From: Promerops cafer | Taxonomy: Eukaryota; Chordata; Aves; Passeriformes; Nectariniidae | DNA length: 64,000 bases | Reading direction: 5' to 3' | Assembly: GCA_013398275.1 (NCBI GenBank) | Contig: VZSE01006255.1 | Coordinates: 62,001-126,000 of the forward strand | Shown here: piece after piece, positions 12,097 to 24,735 of the stretch | Layout of the letters: each line of letters opens with the position of its first letter | How positions within the stretch are numbered: the first letter of the stretch is position 1 | Notes under the pieces: model-generated | Database searches by the model: none | Told to the model about the DNA's origin: nothing | What the model saw: the letters and a program-made list of their open reading frames with translations, nothing else | Made by a program: the position numbers and the translations under genes

Positions 12097-14252
12097 TAAT
12101 ACAGACTTACTTCTCCAGATCTTCAAGTTTCCATCTAAATCCATCCAAATCCAGCAAAACATGCAAGTTTGAACATATCCCATATTCATAGGTACACTTA
12201 AGCACGGGATTAAACAGTTTTCTGAATGGGGTCCCTATGTTACTAAGGATTGGCTGTTAGTCTTGGCTCTTTTTTTCAGCTAAATTGAGATGGGAAAAGG
12301 TTTCCACACTGGGATGAAGCCAAGGGCTTTTTCTCTCCCTTTCTCTCTCTTTTTTTCCACCTTTTTTTCTCCAATAGAACAAGATAGATGCCTGACAACT
12401 TTTTTCTATCTTGCTAATATCCTGGAATCTGGGCCTTTGGATGTGGGAAACTCAAGACTAAATCACTGCTCATACACATTCAGCTGAAGATTGCAATCCC
12501 AGTTCTCACATACGTGAGCTCTCCTGACCACTGGGATGTTTAAACCAGCAGAGTTCTTATTATTTGGATAAATCACAGAGTAAGAAGGGGAGTGTAAGGG
12601 ATGGTCTAAATTCATCTGCTTTTTCACAGGGTTTTGGTGTTGACAAATAATTTTCTAAAGCTTTGTTTTAATTGAAGTGTCCTAATCAACTCTAAACATT
12701 TGACTGATATTTTAAAGGGTGACCATTATTTTTTTCCGTTCTTTGGAGATATCAAACTACCATAACTTTGCCTGAAGTCATGGAAAAGGAGTTGACCTCA
12801 GCTTTTCTGAAAATCAGCTGTACATATACCATGTTTGTGAACAGAATTGCTGTCTGCGATCACTTTGAAAAATGTAGACCTTGGATGTTTTCCCTTTTTA
12901 GTACCAGTGAAATGAACTAATCAAAACATCGAGAGCTCGGAGAACAAGTGAATATTGTCTTGGAAATTCCACGTGGTGCCTGGACTGGTCCACATGGACA
13001 CACAATCCGCAAGACCAGGAGATGCTTCAGCCCTTCTGCCGACACTTGAAAAAAAAAAACATTATAAGGTTTAAGGAGGAAAGCAAATTAATGGAAACAT
13101 CCGCTTAAAAGGACCGTTTCCAATCACTGGTACTCCATTCATTACAGGCCTGAGTGGTTCCAGAGACAACAGGAAACTATGCATTGTTGCAATGCCAAGA
13201 ACAAGAGACGCAATATGGATGTTGTGTTGCTTCTCACTCATGGCAAACTGAATGTTTTCATGCCCTTCCCATCTCGCCTGACGCGTTCGTCAGCCAGAAA
13301 ATTACTGCCACTGTCTCCCTCGTGACCAAAAGGGAGGCAGGGCTGGTGTTTCGGGGCCCTTCCAGCCAGACACAGTTGGGTTGGGGTGCTGGCACTGGAG
13401 CTGTGCTGCTTGCACAGCCCCAGCAGCAGCATAAGGCAGACACTGGGCAGGAGCTCTGCCTGATGCATTGTCAAGCTAAAAAAACTTTTATGGGAGGCAA
13501 AGTTTTTACGGGAGGTAAAAGCACAGCAGTCATTTAATTACAACACCTCAAAGCCTTCAGAGAACCGCATGGATAAAGTTTTCCCGGGGCCACTGTGATA
13601 ACTTGTTAAAATTTGGCCAATGCAATTTAATCTCTGCTCTGCCAGCCATTTCCCCAGCATCCCTGCGGCGTGGCAGTGACATTACGGCACAGACTCTCCA
13701 GCATGGTGAGGATTTGAAAATGTCACCATATGTTACAGATATCTCAAGAGCACATGGAAAAATTTCATCTCGAGGCCTGGCAAGGCACACACAGTAACAC
13801 TGGGCTTTTTCAGAACGTGAAGCAGCAGCCTTTCAGCAGAGCTTGCTTACAACCCACGTCTAGCAGAGGGGAGGGTGCACCATTTCTGATTAGTGCCTAA
13901 GGAATCTGTACTCAAAATACTCACCAAGTAAGGCAGAAATAACCCTACAATGTCCACTATTACCCGGTCAACAGGCCATAACCAGGAGCAGGACATCAGC
14001 CCAGTGTGAAGTCCCTTTCAGTCTGCTACAGTCACCAACTTCTGTTGAGTTTGATGAAGCCAGAATGGGTTAAGAAATGGGTAGGTGTGGTGAAATTGTG
14101 CAACTTGTATTGTTTTGGCACTACATATATTCTAAACTAACAATCTTGGCCAAGTTAGGCTTTTTTTTTTTTCTTAATCTTTCCTTTTAGGCCTCTTGTA
14201 ATTTAATCTTACCCAAAATTTATGGAAAGACTACATACCCACTTTATGCCAA
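12097..14252. other. Intergenic, no gene supported
   Basis: About 2.2 kb with a small tandem duplication at 13,485-13,521 (unit about 18 bp, containing cgggaggtaaaag and tgggaggcaaag). No coding signal beyond chance frames. Confidence 0.55.
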
Positions 14253-15215
14253 TCAGTGAGGATTAGTCTTTGCGAAGACTGTTTCTTCCGTGCTATTTTG
14301 CATCTTGGTGCAGTTTTCTAGATCTCTTAAATGCAAAAATAAACAAACATCCATACATCTGGGAGCAGGTTTCCAAGCGGAGCCCAGCGCCAGCTTTTTT
14401 TTCCTGTTCTGAGTGCTCAGCACCCACGATGGGGCCAGCTCAGCTAAACCAGGGCCAGGTTTCCATAGGAACACGGCGATCTGGAGGCTCCCATCGTGAC
14501 AAATATGTGCAGATTCATCGTTCAACTCATCCTCCCACCCAGGAACGATAAAATGACACAGTGCTGCAGCAGCAGCAACATCAGCTATGGGTAACAGCAG
14601 CAGCAGCCCCGTGAGGGACACACAAACAGCTGGGAGGAATGTTGGCCCTGCAGGGAGATTGCTCAAGTCCTCAGTGCAGACCTGAGTGTTTGCTTATGTT
14701 CCTGCTTGGCAAGATACGGCACTGTGGAGATACTGGTCAGTGCTTGGGCAAGAGAACCATTTCTGACATGCCACTGATTCCTCAGAACGTAAGAAAGCCA
14801 CGAGGAAGGGAGATACAGCCTTGGTAACTGCTCTTCCTTGCTGGTTTACTGGGCCTGCCCCTGATTTATGAAGTGCAGCTCTGGACAGGATGTTGCTAGT
14901 TGAGGCTGTGGATTTAGGGATGACCCATGTCCTGCAGGGAAATGGCTCTACACTGGACAGGGGATGGTCTGAGCAGGTGTTTTCCATCTCCAGCTTCTGT
15001 GGCGAGTCGAGTTGTTCAGTCTGACAACTGCCAAGTGCACGTTTAATTGGGTAGGAGACAGAGCTGGGTGAGCAAAGCAGGGAAGCCTTGCCCTTATTCA
15101 TACAAACACCCTGAAGAATTTCTTTCTGCTTATACAGTGCCTCCTCATTTTGCATTTCCTTTCCACAAACATTTGAGTGAACCAAATTCACGGTAAAGCA
15201 ATTCCACGATCTCAT
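14253..15215 (-). other. Long unidentified minus-strand open frame with one stop
   Basis: A single reading frame stays open for about 963 bp except for one TAA at 14,694-14,696, giving segments of 173 and at least 137 codons in the same frame. I recognise no domain. The second segment includes a hydrophobic stretch (LTGLLLLLPIADVAAAAAL) preceded by a Pro-rich stretch. No CR1 or other repeat text is visible inside. It could be a decayed gene, an unannotated exon, or chance. Confidence 0.25.
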
Positions 15216-15340
15216 GAGAAAGAGTCACTGGAAATAATTTCTGTACACAAAAATACTCGGGCTTGTAATCAGGTGATAGTAGCCTCATGTGCCAGAGAAG
15301 CCACATGATGTTGAGTTTCTGACCTGTATCTGAATATGCA

Positions 15341-15725
15341 CAGAATCAGAGAATCATTTGAGCTGGAAAACCCCCTAAGACCAGCGAGTCCAACCATTAA
15401 CCCAGCACTGCCAAGCCCACCATGAGCCATGCCCCTAAGCACCACATTTACATGTTATTTGAACAATTCTAGGTGTGGTGATTCCACCACTGCCCTGCAC
15501 AGCCTCTTCCAATGCTTGACCACACTTTCAGAGAAGACATTTTTCCTAATATCCAACCAAAACCTCTCCTGGGCACAACTTGAAGCCATTTCCTCTTGCC
15601 ACATCACTTGTTACCCGGAAGAAAAGACCACTCCCCAGCTGGGTTCAACCTCCTGTCAGGGAGTTGTGGAAAGTGATAAGGTCCCCCCTGATCCTCCTTT
15701 TCTCCATACTAAACAACCCTTGCAG
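15341..15725 (-). mobile_element. CR1 LINE 3' fragment, longest in window
   Basis: About 385 bp, reading on the plus strand from cagaatcagagaatcatttg through tccaaccattaacccagcac, tttttcctaatatccaacca and cttgaagccatttcctcttg to actaaacaacccttgcaggt. Covers the complete 3' UTR-like end plus the upstream block. Orientation matches MEGF6. Confidence 0.95.
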
Positions 15726-18700
15726 GTAGATTCAGCTATCAAACACAGGAGTGGTGAATAGTCACACCAAAAAAAAGATTTGTTGAGAAATTAGTCAGAA
15801 AAAATTTAGAGAGTAACAGTTGCATAGATCATCTTCCTTGCAAGAATTCATATAGCATGTTGGGAACAACTTTCAACGTGTGTGACTGCTTTGCATCCCA
15901 CATCTTTTTCACAAGAGTTTTTCCCCAATGTTATTAAAAAAAAAACCAAAACAAACATCCAAACCCCCACAGTTATTTGCTCACTGCTTGTAACACTCTG
16001 CAACTTTAAAAATTCTTCCTCCCCAGTGCAAACATACTTCCTCAGAGAGGCAGCAGCAGAGCCCCGCTAAGATGCTTAAGAGGAGGTCAAGAGAAAAGCC
16101 ATTTACCAGGGGAATCTCTCTCAGCCCTTAACACATTTTTATTGCTACCTATGCACACAGTGTTCTCTCAGAGGCTAGATGAATAAATATGCCTCTTTTG
16201 AGCAAACATTTATAATGCTATTTGAACACGGGGGAAAAACAGTTTCAGCTTAAAAATGATACTCACACCATGTTTACATTTTTTTTTCCCAAGCTGCAGT
16301 TAAAATGAAACTATCCAGACAGACATTCAGCATGAGGCTCAGAAAAGCATGTTTCTTTTGGCCCCTTTTACTACAGAATTTCACCTAAAAATGAAATACA
16401 AAAGACTGGGGTTTGGGGGGGGGGGGAAATACAAAAGAAAGATTTGTTTGTAGATGAATTACTCTGTGGAAATTCCTCCAAGAACATCAGTGTAATTGCT
16501 CATTAATAAGAGTTGGAAGATACTTAAAAATGTTTCTCTTCCTTTGAACTTTCTGCAGCCAAACAGGGTCCCTGAGCTGGCCATGTACTTGTGCATGGAC
16601 TTCACTTGGAATGAGGGGGTGCCCCTTTCCTCCTCCTCCACCCCCCAAAACCCAGCAGATGATGCTCTGATCTGCTTTAGGGCACTCTGAGCCCAGCTCT
16701 TGTTGGCAGATCTGCCCCTGGACAAGGAACTTTCTCATTTTCACCTCTTCACCACCAAATTTTAAATTCCCAAGGCCAGGGAGCTGCTCTCATTTTATCA
16801 GATGATGGAGGAATGAGCTGGACCTCTGGACACTGTCCCAGCAGCATTCCTGATGCCAGTTTTAAGAGGACTCCTCACACACTAAAAGTTAAGGAGCTCT
16901 GAAGGGCTTTCCTGGCCAGGACTGGAGGAGAGTAATTAGCCCCTGTAAGGATCCCCGTTCTCCGAGCTGTGAGAAACTTCAAATCCCACTGACTTCACTG
17001 GCACTTCAGGGCACTCAGCACCTCCCAAGATTAATTCCTCAAGCAGGGAGAGGTCTAGAAACATATATATTAGAGCACTTTACGTCTTCAGCTGCAGTAG
17101 GGCTCTTTCTGGTGAGCTTGACAAAGGACAGATTATATATTATGCCATGCCATAAACTTCAGCAATCTAAGAATTCTGAAAATACCCCGTTCTATTACTC
17201 TCCTCGCTTTGACATGAAATATTAAACACCGCTTACCAAAGTGATGTTATTGAACACAGATGTCCTCTATCACATTCAAATTGTTCAAGTCAATCTAGGT
17301 TTATATATTTTCTTTACTTAAGCGTTTGTATAAACCCAAGTGTGCCCTGACAGTAATGATTTCACAATATACTATATTCAATTAAGGAGACAAATATGCA
17401 TTTACATTTTTACTGAACTTGTTTCACACACACACTCACAGGCTCCAGCTCCAACTTATTTTTGACTTTTGGTGGAAAATAAAGGAATAGAAAGGGTGCC
17501 ACCTACTGAGTCGCTCAAACATTTTTGGAGGCCAAAAAAAATCATGCAAATTACCAATACGCTCATTCCAGTAAAAAATAAACAAACCTTCAAGCTATAT
17601 TTGTAAGCCTGTGGGAAGATAGCCATAGGGAGTGTTCTGGTTATCAAATCACTCAGTGACTGCAGCTCTTACCAGGGTGTGCGAGACTCCAGTCCAGCTC
17701 CCCCTTGACTCCCAGCAGGTTTGAATCCACCTATTCCTCTGGAAAACCCAAGCAAAATGAATCAGCCTGTGTCGTGGCAGTCCATGAATATCTTCTGCAA
17801 GCAATGGATGTCACAACACGTGAGAATCCAGCAGCGTTGCACCCAACAGGAACTGCTCTGTGGGACCCACATCAATGATCAGCCTGCCAGGAACTGAGAA
17901 GGTCTGCTCTCAAGTAGCTCCTAAACTCTATCAGGCAGATGAAATTTAGGCAGATATGTAAATTTACAAGCTGAAAAGGTGTATCAAGGCTTAAGAATGA
18001 AGACAGGCTCTCAGTACCACTTCAAAAGCCAACGTCCCTTTCTGACATCCATCAAGGCACGGCCTAGTCTTTAAGATCCTGCAGAGTGAGGCAGAAATAT
18101 TGAAGGTGTTGTGCCAGTGCTGCAGTTTCCTCACTTGAGGAGGATAAACTATCAAAATAAGATTCCATGTTGCCTTGATATCAGGCAGAGAAGCTACAAT
18201 GTGTGGGTTTTTGTCAGTTGTAAAGGTCAGCCTCGTCAGCTTTGATGTCCACAAGGGGAAGCCAAGCAAGAGCTCTGTAAATACACCTTGAGGCAGGAAG
18301 ATCACACCTCTGGTAAATCACAAGTTTTTATCTGGTCTGAAGCCAGTGACAAAGCAACACCTTTGTGGGGATGGGGAATTACAAACAATCCCTCCTGACT
18401 GGCCACCAACACTGCTCTCCTTCATTCCCCAGAGCAGCCTCTGTGCAGAACAGTTGGGATGTGCCTGCCATGAGTAATTTGTGGCTTAGCTTCCTTCCAC
18501 AGAAGATGAAAATCATGTTGATTTTCTTTGGAAAAATTGTAGTTATGACTGACAGAGCCCCAGCTTTTTATTCTTCTTGATTGCACACAGAGTCCTCACC
18601 AGACCTGCAGATGTGCAGCTGTATCTTGGTCTTGGCACATGCAGACAGACCAAAGGTTTCCACAGGTTATTGTGTATTTAATATCTGCCAGTTTCTTGTG

Positions 18701-21270
18701 TTGGGGACTGCTGCAGCAATTAAATACTTGGGAAAATAATTGTGAAACATTAACAGGTCCTTATTGTTAACAGGTATTTCTGGCAGAGATTCCTTCAGGG
18801 CAACTTGGCCAAGGCACTCTGGTGGAGTTGGCAATGGCATTTTTCCCAGAGGGACCTTCAAACCCTCTTGTGTGGGGCTTTGTTTTGCTGGCAGCAGAGA
18901 CAGGAGGAAACCCAGTTTTCGACATCCTCCTTCATGCCCACTCAAAATAAATCACTAATTTATTGGTCATGGTGCTTTTCACATCTCCCCTGCCTTGGCA
19001 CATGATGCTGCAGCGCAGGGGCTGAAGCACCATTTATGCACTTGAGATAACAAGGGCTGCAGATCCATCCCTTCTCCAGCTCCTGAAGGGTCCAGGGCCT
19101 TTCTGCCTGCACAAGCCCTCACTGAGACACGCATCAAAATGGATTTCTACTGCTGAAATCATTCTGTCCCGAGTGCCTACAGGCATTTTTTGATTTTTCT
19201 CAAAGGAGGCAGCCCTGTCTTTCTAGAGGACCCTTGTGTGTTTTAAAAGGCAAAAAACCCCAAGGCTTCTTTCTTTTTTTTTTTTTTTTTTTAAGCTTGC
19301 AATCAAAAATAAGAGAAAATCCACTGCAAATTCAAATATTTTTGCACCAAATTACACATCTTTTTATCCCTTGTAGAGAGCACATTATCAGAGCCGTGAC
19401 ACTGAACTACCAAACCAATCCTCAAAGCTTCCCAAGGGAAGGAAACCCCCAGCTAACACTCCACAGCAAAAGGGTTTGCAACAAGAAACCAAACCCACCC
19501 AGCCCTTACCAGTGCTCTTTTCACAGACATAAAGATTTCCAGGTGCTTGACATCCACGTTAACTTTTTAAGTAATAAAACTCGAGGAGAGGATTCCCGTT
19601 GGATCGGAGGAGAGACTTTGCTACAACAATAGCTGAGCTGGCAAACTGACTCCTTTCAACACATTCTTGAGTTTGTATTTTAAGTGGTTTTGCCACATTG
19701 GCAGCCAAAAATAACTATTTTCTGATCAAATTCACTGGTTCTTGTAAAATATTTTAACACGCTAACTATGACCGTGAGCAGTTCTAATAGTTTTTCAAGC
19801 TGCCTGTTCAAACCTCTTACTTTTGAGAGGGTGAAGGGGTCCACAAAAGGCTCAAGCAGAGTGATGCCATCCATGGCTGCAGTTCCTGAAGCATTCCCAC
19901 CCCTCATTACCCAAGGATACAGCCCATATTTCATGTGATGCTATTTGCTGCTTTGTATTTAATATATACCCTGACCGTAAAGTAATAATTAAGAGCAGCC
20001 TTCCCCTGTACCTTGTAGTGCAAGGCCAAGATCCACAACAGCTACCACAGCTGAAACGTCAGGGAAAAGGGAGAAAAAGCAAATGGACAGGCAGGAATTA
20101 CCCCACAGTCTCTACTTGCACCGATCTTGCTCTTTGATGATGATGATGTACAGCAAGAAATTTTAATGTGGTTCTTAGAGGAGAAATAAATCATTTAAAA
20201 ACTGGATTTCTGGTTGAAAAAAGCCTCCTCCAGCTGCAAAAATTAGAGAATTTTCATTAAGTCCCTTTTTAAGTAATTTATGGCACTTTAAGACTTACCA
20301 AATAACAAAGAAATGACAGGCTGGTTTTAATGGGAACAGGGCAGAATCAGTGGACATGGAGCATTTCTACCCCAAACGTGGCTCCATTTATCCAGCCAAC
20401 ACGAGCCCAGCTCACAGTGCTGCTCCCACTGGGAAGCCTCTGTGGCCACCTCCAATGCAGGGGACAGAGCTGAGACAACCCCTGGACTTCTGGGTGAACC
20501 AAGGACTTGCAGGCAGAAAGAAAACACAAAGTACAGAACCTGCTCCAAACGGCAAAGCTGCTGCTTTTGTACTGCTTTGGGTAAGAGGTCAGTGAGGTCA
20601 CCTGAGCAGGTGGAGCTCAGCTACTGTGGACCAACATGGTGGTCTTGGATAACAGACCTTAGTTAATTAATTAATTATCATTAGGCTCTTGGAATCACTA
20701 GAGGGAGAAGCGAGCACATGCCTTAAATCAGGATGTTACATCTGGATGGGAAAAAACACCCCGTAGACAATGGCATGAAGCATTTAAGCATTAACTGTAA
20801 TATCTACACCACATGCAGCTTCTCAAGATGTTTTGCTGTCATCAGCTTAGTAAAAGATAAAGATTTATTGGGCTATTACTGAAAAGGAAGCTAGATACTG
20901 CCAAATGGCACGGACAGTTAGATGACTACTTGCTGACATCTTTATTCATATATAAAACAACACAACCGAGTTGTGTTTTTTTTTTAACTACCATGCTTGA
21001 AGGAATCAACAAAGCAGTGCCTTATCATACAGAACCTTTAAGTCATTTTTAAACCATTCGTGGGGTTTGGATGGTTGTTTTTATTGCGTGCATACAGAAT
21101 ATTCTATGAGCACCCTGTGAACTCCTGGTGCTGACTAAAAGAAGAGATAAGCAGTGCTGGCTGCAGATTGGGGCAATGATTTCTGAAGGTGCTGAGGGAC
21201 CATCCCATGGAACAGTGCTCCCTGGACACAGTCACGAGGTCACTCTGGTCCCACGTATCTCAGACATCAC
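15726..21270. other. Intergenic, no gene supported
   Basis: About 5.5 kb. Contains a poly-G run near 16,415-16,426, a poly-T run at 19,274-19,292 and a short (TAAT)n-like stretch at 20,661-20,679. Open frames are below 135 codons and resemble nothing known. Confidence 0.55.
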
Positions 21271-21400
21271 GGAAAAAATCTTTACTGTGAGGGTGATGAA
21301 GCACTGGCAAAGGGTGCCCAGAGAAGTTGTGGCTGCCCCACATCTAGCTGGAAATAGATGGTCTTTAAGGTCCCTTCCAACCCAAACCATTCCATGATTT
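21271..21400 (+). mobile_element. CR1 LINE 3' fragment
   Basis: Contains tttactgtgagggtgatgaa, gtgcccagagaagttgtggc and ends gtcccttccaacccaaacca followed by ttccatgattt, a complete CR1 3' terminus in plus orientation. Confidence 0.95.
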
Positions 21401-24400
21401 ATGAACATTTCAAATGCTGCAGAGGTATGGCTTTTTAAAGGTTTAAAACACAGATCAATGCTAACTCTGCAGAGGTTGAGAATATTCTGGTTTAATATTT
21501 CATGTCTAGTTTCTGATCAGCTTTTAACAGCAATCTGAGAGGTTAATAGCAATAACATCAACAGCTTCTTTGAATAGTATAAATATGGCTTCTAATAAAG
21601 AAATTACTGGATAAGTTGCAAGGATTATAGAATTATTTTTAGAACGTATGTCAAAAAGACGACAAACCAAATGAACTTAATTATTCTGTTCCTTGTTGAA
21701 AACTGCAGGAAGAGTGAAGTAAATCACACAAGACAGAAGCCTGCAGTATTACACAGCTCGATTCAAAACGTTTGCCCTGAGATTTCAAAAGGAATCCAAG
21801 CCTGCTCTCCCAGAAAGCAACAAGCCAGAGCTGTCCACTTTTTCTCTGACAGCTTGATCTACCGTTCCCCCTTTGTTACACATTTTGAATTCAATTTAGC
21901 CTGCTACTTCCAATTAACCAGCACACTCTTACTGCATTATTTGGCACTGAGCAGGCACACATGTTCCTTCAGCTCCTGCCAATGTGGGAAGACAATACCC
22001 TGAAGGTGAACCAGGCAATTTGTTGGCAGAACTGGGCTCTGGGAAGTGCCCGAGCAGGCTGATGGGAGGCTGCAGGTGTGTGGTTTCAAACGCCTTCAGA
22101 GTGCTCCGTGCCCAAGTCCTCCCAAAATGTTACACTTCATAACCACCCTCTTCCAGCAAGATTTATGCTGTGTTTTGAATATTTCTAATACTCTGCAGTC
22201 TGAGTGTTAGAAAGCTCTATTTGTCAGGCTCAGTCACTGGCCAGGTTGCCCTGGTCAGGGTCCATAAACAAACCCATTTGGGCACAGGCCATTATTTATT
22301 CTATACAAACTACTAAAAGCAGGTGTGATTTCAGCCTGTTTGCTCTGAATGTGAATTACTTCAATAGAATAAAGACACATCCACAACATAAGCCTGTTGC
22401 TTCAAGACTAGCAATAAGGGAAAAACAAGATCAAGTTTTAATGACATGTTTATATAAAAAAAATCAGCATCCTTTCACTACAACACGTCTACAACAGAAA
22501 GTACAGTACAAATCCGAGATACATCCCACACTTTTCTTGAGGAGGGATTACAAATTCACAGAGACATAATATTGCTATGCAAGTGCTTATTAAAAGCAAT
22601 AAAAAGAACAGAACAAACAATTTATGCTCTACAAGGCTGAGATTTGGTGTTTACTGCTGGGAATTGCTTTACACAGTGTCAGAATTTAAAGCTGTGACCT
22701 TGCAAAACAATTCCTGGGCACAGTTGCAGCCCACGCACGGAGCTGCTCACACAGCCACAGGTCAACCTGAAGGAAAAGTCCTTCACAAACTGGGGACTGA
22801 GAAGGTTGCTAGCCTAAATATAAAAGTATTAACACAAGGATGGGAGGATGGAGGTTTCTTGGTCCAACAGCACTCTAAAAGGTTGTTCCTAAGCTTTACT
22901 TTGCTCTGATAAGAAGCTAAATTCTAACAGAGTCACTGTTTGATCTGCACAATGAAGCCACGATGGCTCCCAAATGTGTCTTTGACTCTTCTGGGAAGGA
23001 CATGAAGGTATTATTTCCATGTTTGTCCCGTTGGCAACTCCTGACACTATGCTGGTTATTACTTACACAAACAGAAACCTGCAGCCAATCAAAATAATAT
23101 GGTTGGCAAGGAATCTGGGCAAACTTTAATAGCTATCGTTCTTCAACATAAAAAGGATAAAAGTAGAATAATAATTTTTGGCAGGGGAAGCGGGGAATTT
23201 TTAAAATTCTGATTGTTTTCCTATGAGGATAGTGTTAGTGAAGTCTAACTTAAAACATGCTGTTCTGGTTTCATGGATTCGCAGCGAGCGAGGTTCTGCT
23301 GGGCCCACTGAGTTACACTCAACTCCTTCCCACTCAAACTGAAGTTATCTGGAACACACAAGGTAAGAGAGGGGGATTTGGCACAGGAGCTGCGTGGCTG
23401 AAATAATTCCAGTGTCCTTCTGAAAGGAGTTATCTGCACGTGCAAGTGCGTTACAGAGGAATACACAGAGCGCTCTCTTCAAGGAAGTGTAATTAACTTC
23501 AGCCTCCTGGGAAACGGGGAGCCAGCAAAGGCCCTCACCAAGAGGAAGATGGACATCAATTTAACTGTAAACCCCTTTTTCACAGAATTTTTCACTTTCA
23601 TTTTCAACAAGCCCCAGTGCTGTGGTCAGGACCGTATCAGCCAGACACTCTCACTGGAATCTGATGAAGCAAACAAGCAGAGTTGTGTTAATTTAGTAGC
23701 AACTACACTCACTTGCCACAAAATTAATCTCTGGAAAAGCTGATTTAGTCAGTTTTCCATTACAAAATTCCATCCTGTCTAATAAAGACTACTTTGTAGG
23801 CAAAGAATTAGGTAAATGTGTTAAACTGTAGCAAGGAGCAGAATCAGAACAATAGTATCAGAAGCAAGTAAACTTCCTTAATTAGTAGTTAATAATGTAA
23901 AGTTGTGGCTCTTCTAGAAAACAAAATGCTGTAAACATTTTCTCTGCCTTATGAAAAAAAGAAGAACCAAGATAAGACATTCCAACTACCCCAATTAAAA
24001 TTCCTCTTTTAATGTTTTTGAAATCTTTAATTCTGATTTTTACCTGTGTATGACTGTACTTTGTTTTGGAACAAGAAGTTGTGCAGAGCCACAAATCAGA
24101 ATGGTCTGTTTGATGGCACTGAAGTGAACTTGTTTTCCAAGGTAATAACATAAAGAAGCCAAGAAGCATTTTGAATACAAAAGTCTATGGCATATGGAGT
24201 GGTTTGTATGAATTGACATTTTTTTTATTTAAAAAAAAAAGTTTGCTTAAATATTTCCCACAGCAGATCTACTTGGGCCTCTTAATTCATTGGCACAGGC
24301 TCAGTATCAGTCACTTAAAAGATGTGTTTCATCATGTACCTAAAATCGTGACATCCTTTAAAAACACGTAATACAAAAATCTTTTATTTCCTTATACTAC

Positions 24401-24493
24401 ATATTTACAACTCTACTATCAAGTTACTGTGGAAAATGTAAACAAGTATACACAGGTGTAAATAATATGGCTTGAGAAAGGTTTCCCCTTTGA
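21401..24493. other. Intergenic, nothing recognised
   Basis: AT-rich DNA with short open frames only and a poly-A run at 24,230-24,240. Includes the possible MEGF6 polyadenylation hexamer at 24,383-24,388. Confidence 0.55.
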
Positions 24494-24735
24494 TTAGCTG
24501 CTCAAATCACACATCAGTCTACAAAAATAAGAGAAAAAACAGTACATCTGATACATTCTGCTGTCTGACAGCAGTGTAAAGGGTTTTATGCTGCTGAGTA
24601 ACCACACCAGTCTGGGCAGCTGGAACGAACTGGGATGTCTGATGTACTGGAATGTGGCCAGTAGAGGGTCACTGAGGTAATGGGGTGTCTTCAGAAGAGA
24701 AGACCAAGGCTGCAGCCAACTACCCCATGGGGGCT
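24494..24735 (-). other. MEGF6: Candidate terminal coding exon of MEGF6
   Basis: The strongest polypyrimidine acceptor I noticed downstream of r20 (CCTTTGTCTTTCTCTCTCCCAG positions 24,736-24,757 on the minus strand) is followed in the required phase by 79 codons, starting EPPWGSW, and a stop at 24,494. AATAAA lies at 24,383-24,388. The peptide is hydrophobic toward its end and resembles nothing I know, so this is speculative. Confidence 0.2.

Noticed and set aside
19274..19292. Poly-T and other homopolymer runs as retrogene tails
   Set aside because: No processed-gene sequence precedes them on the matching strand; they look like ordinary low-complexity DNA.
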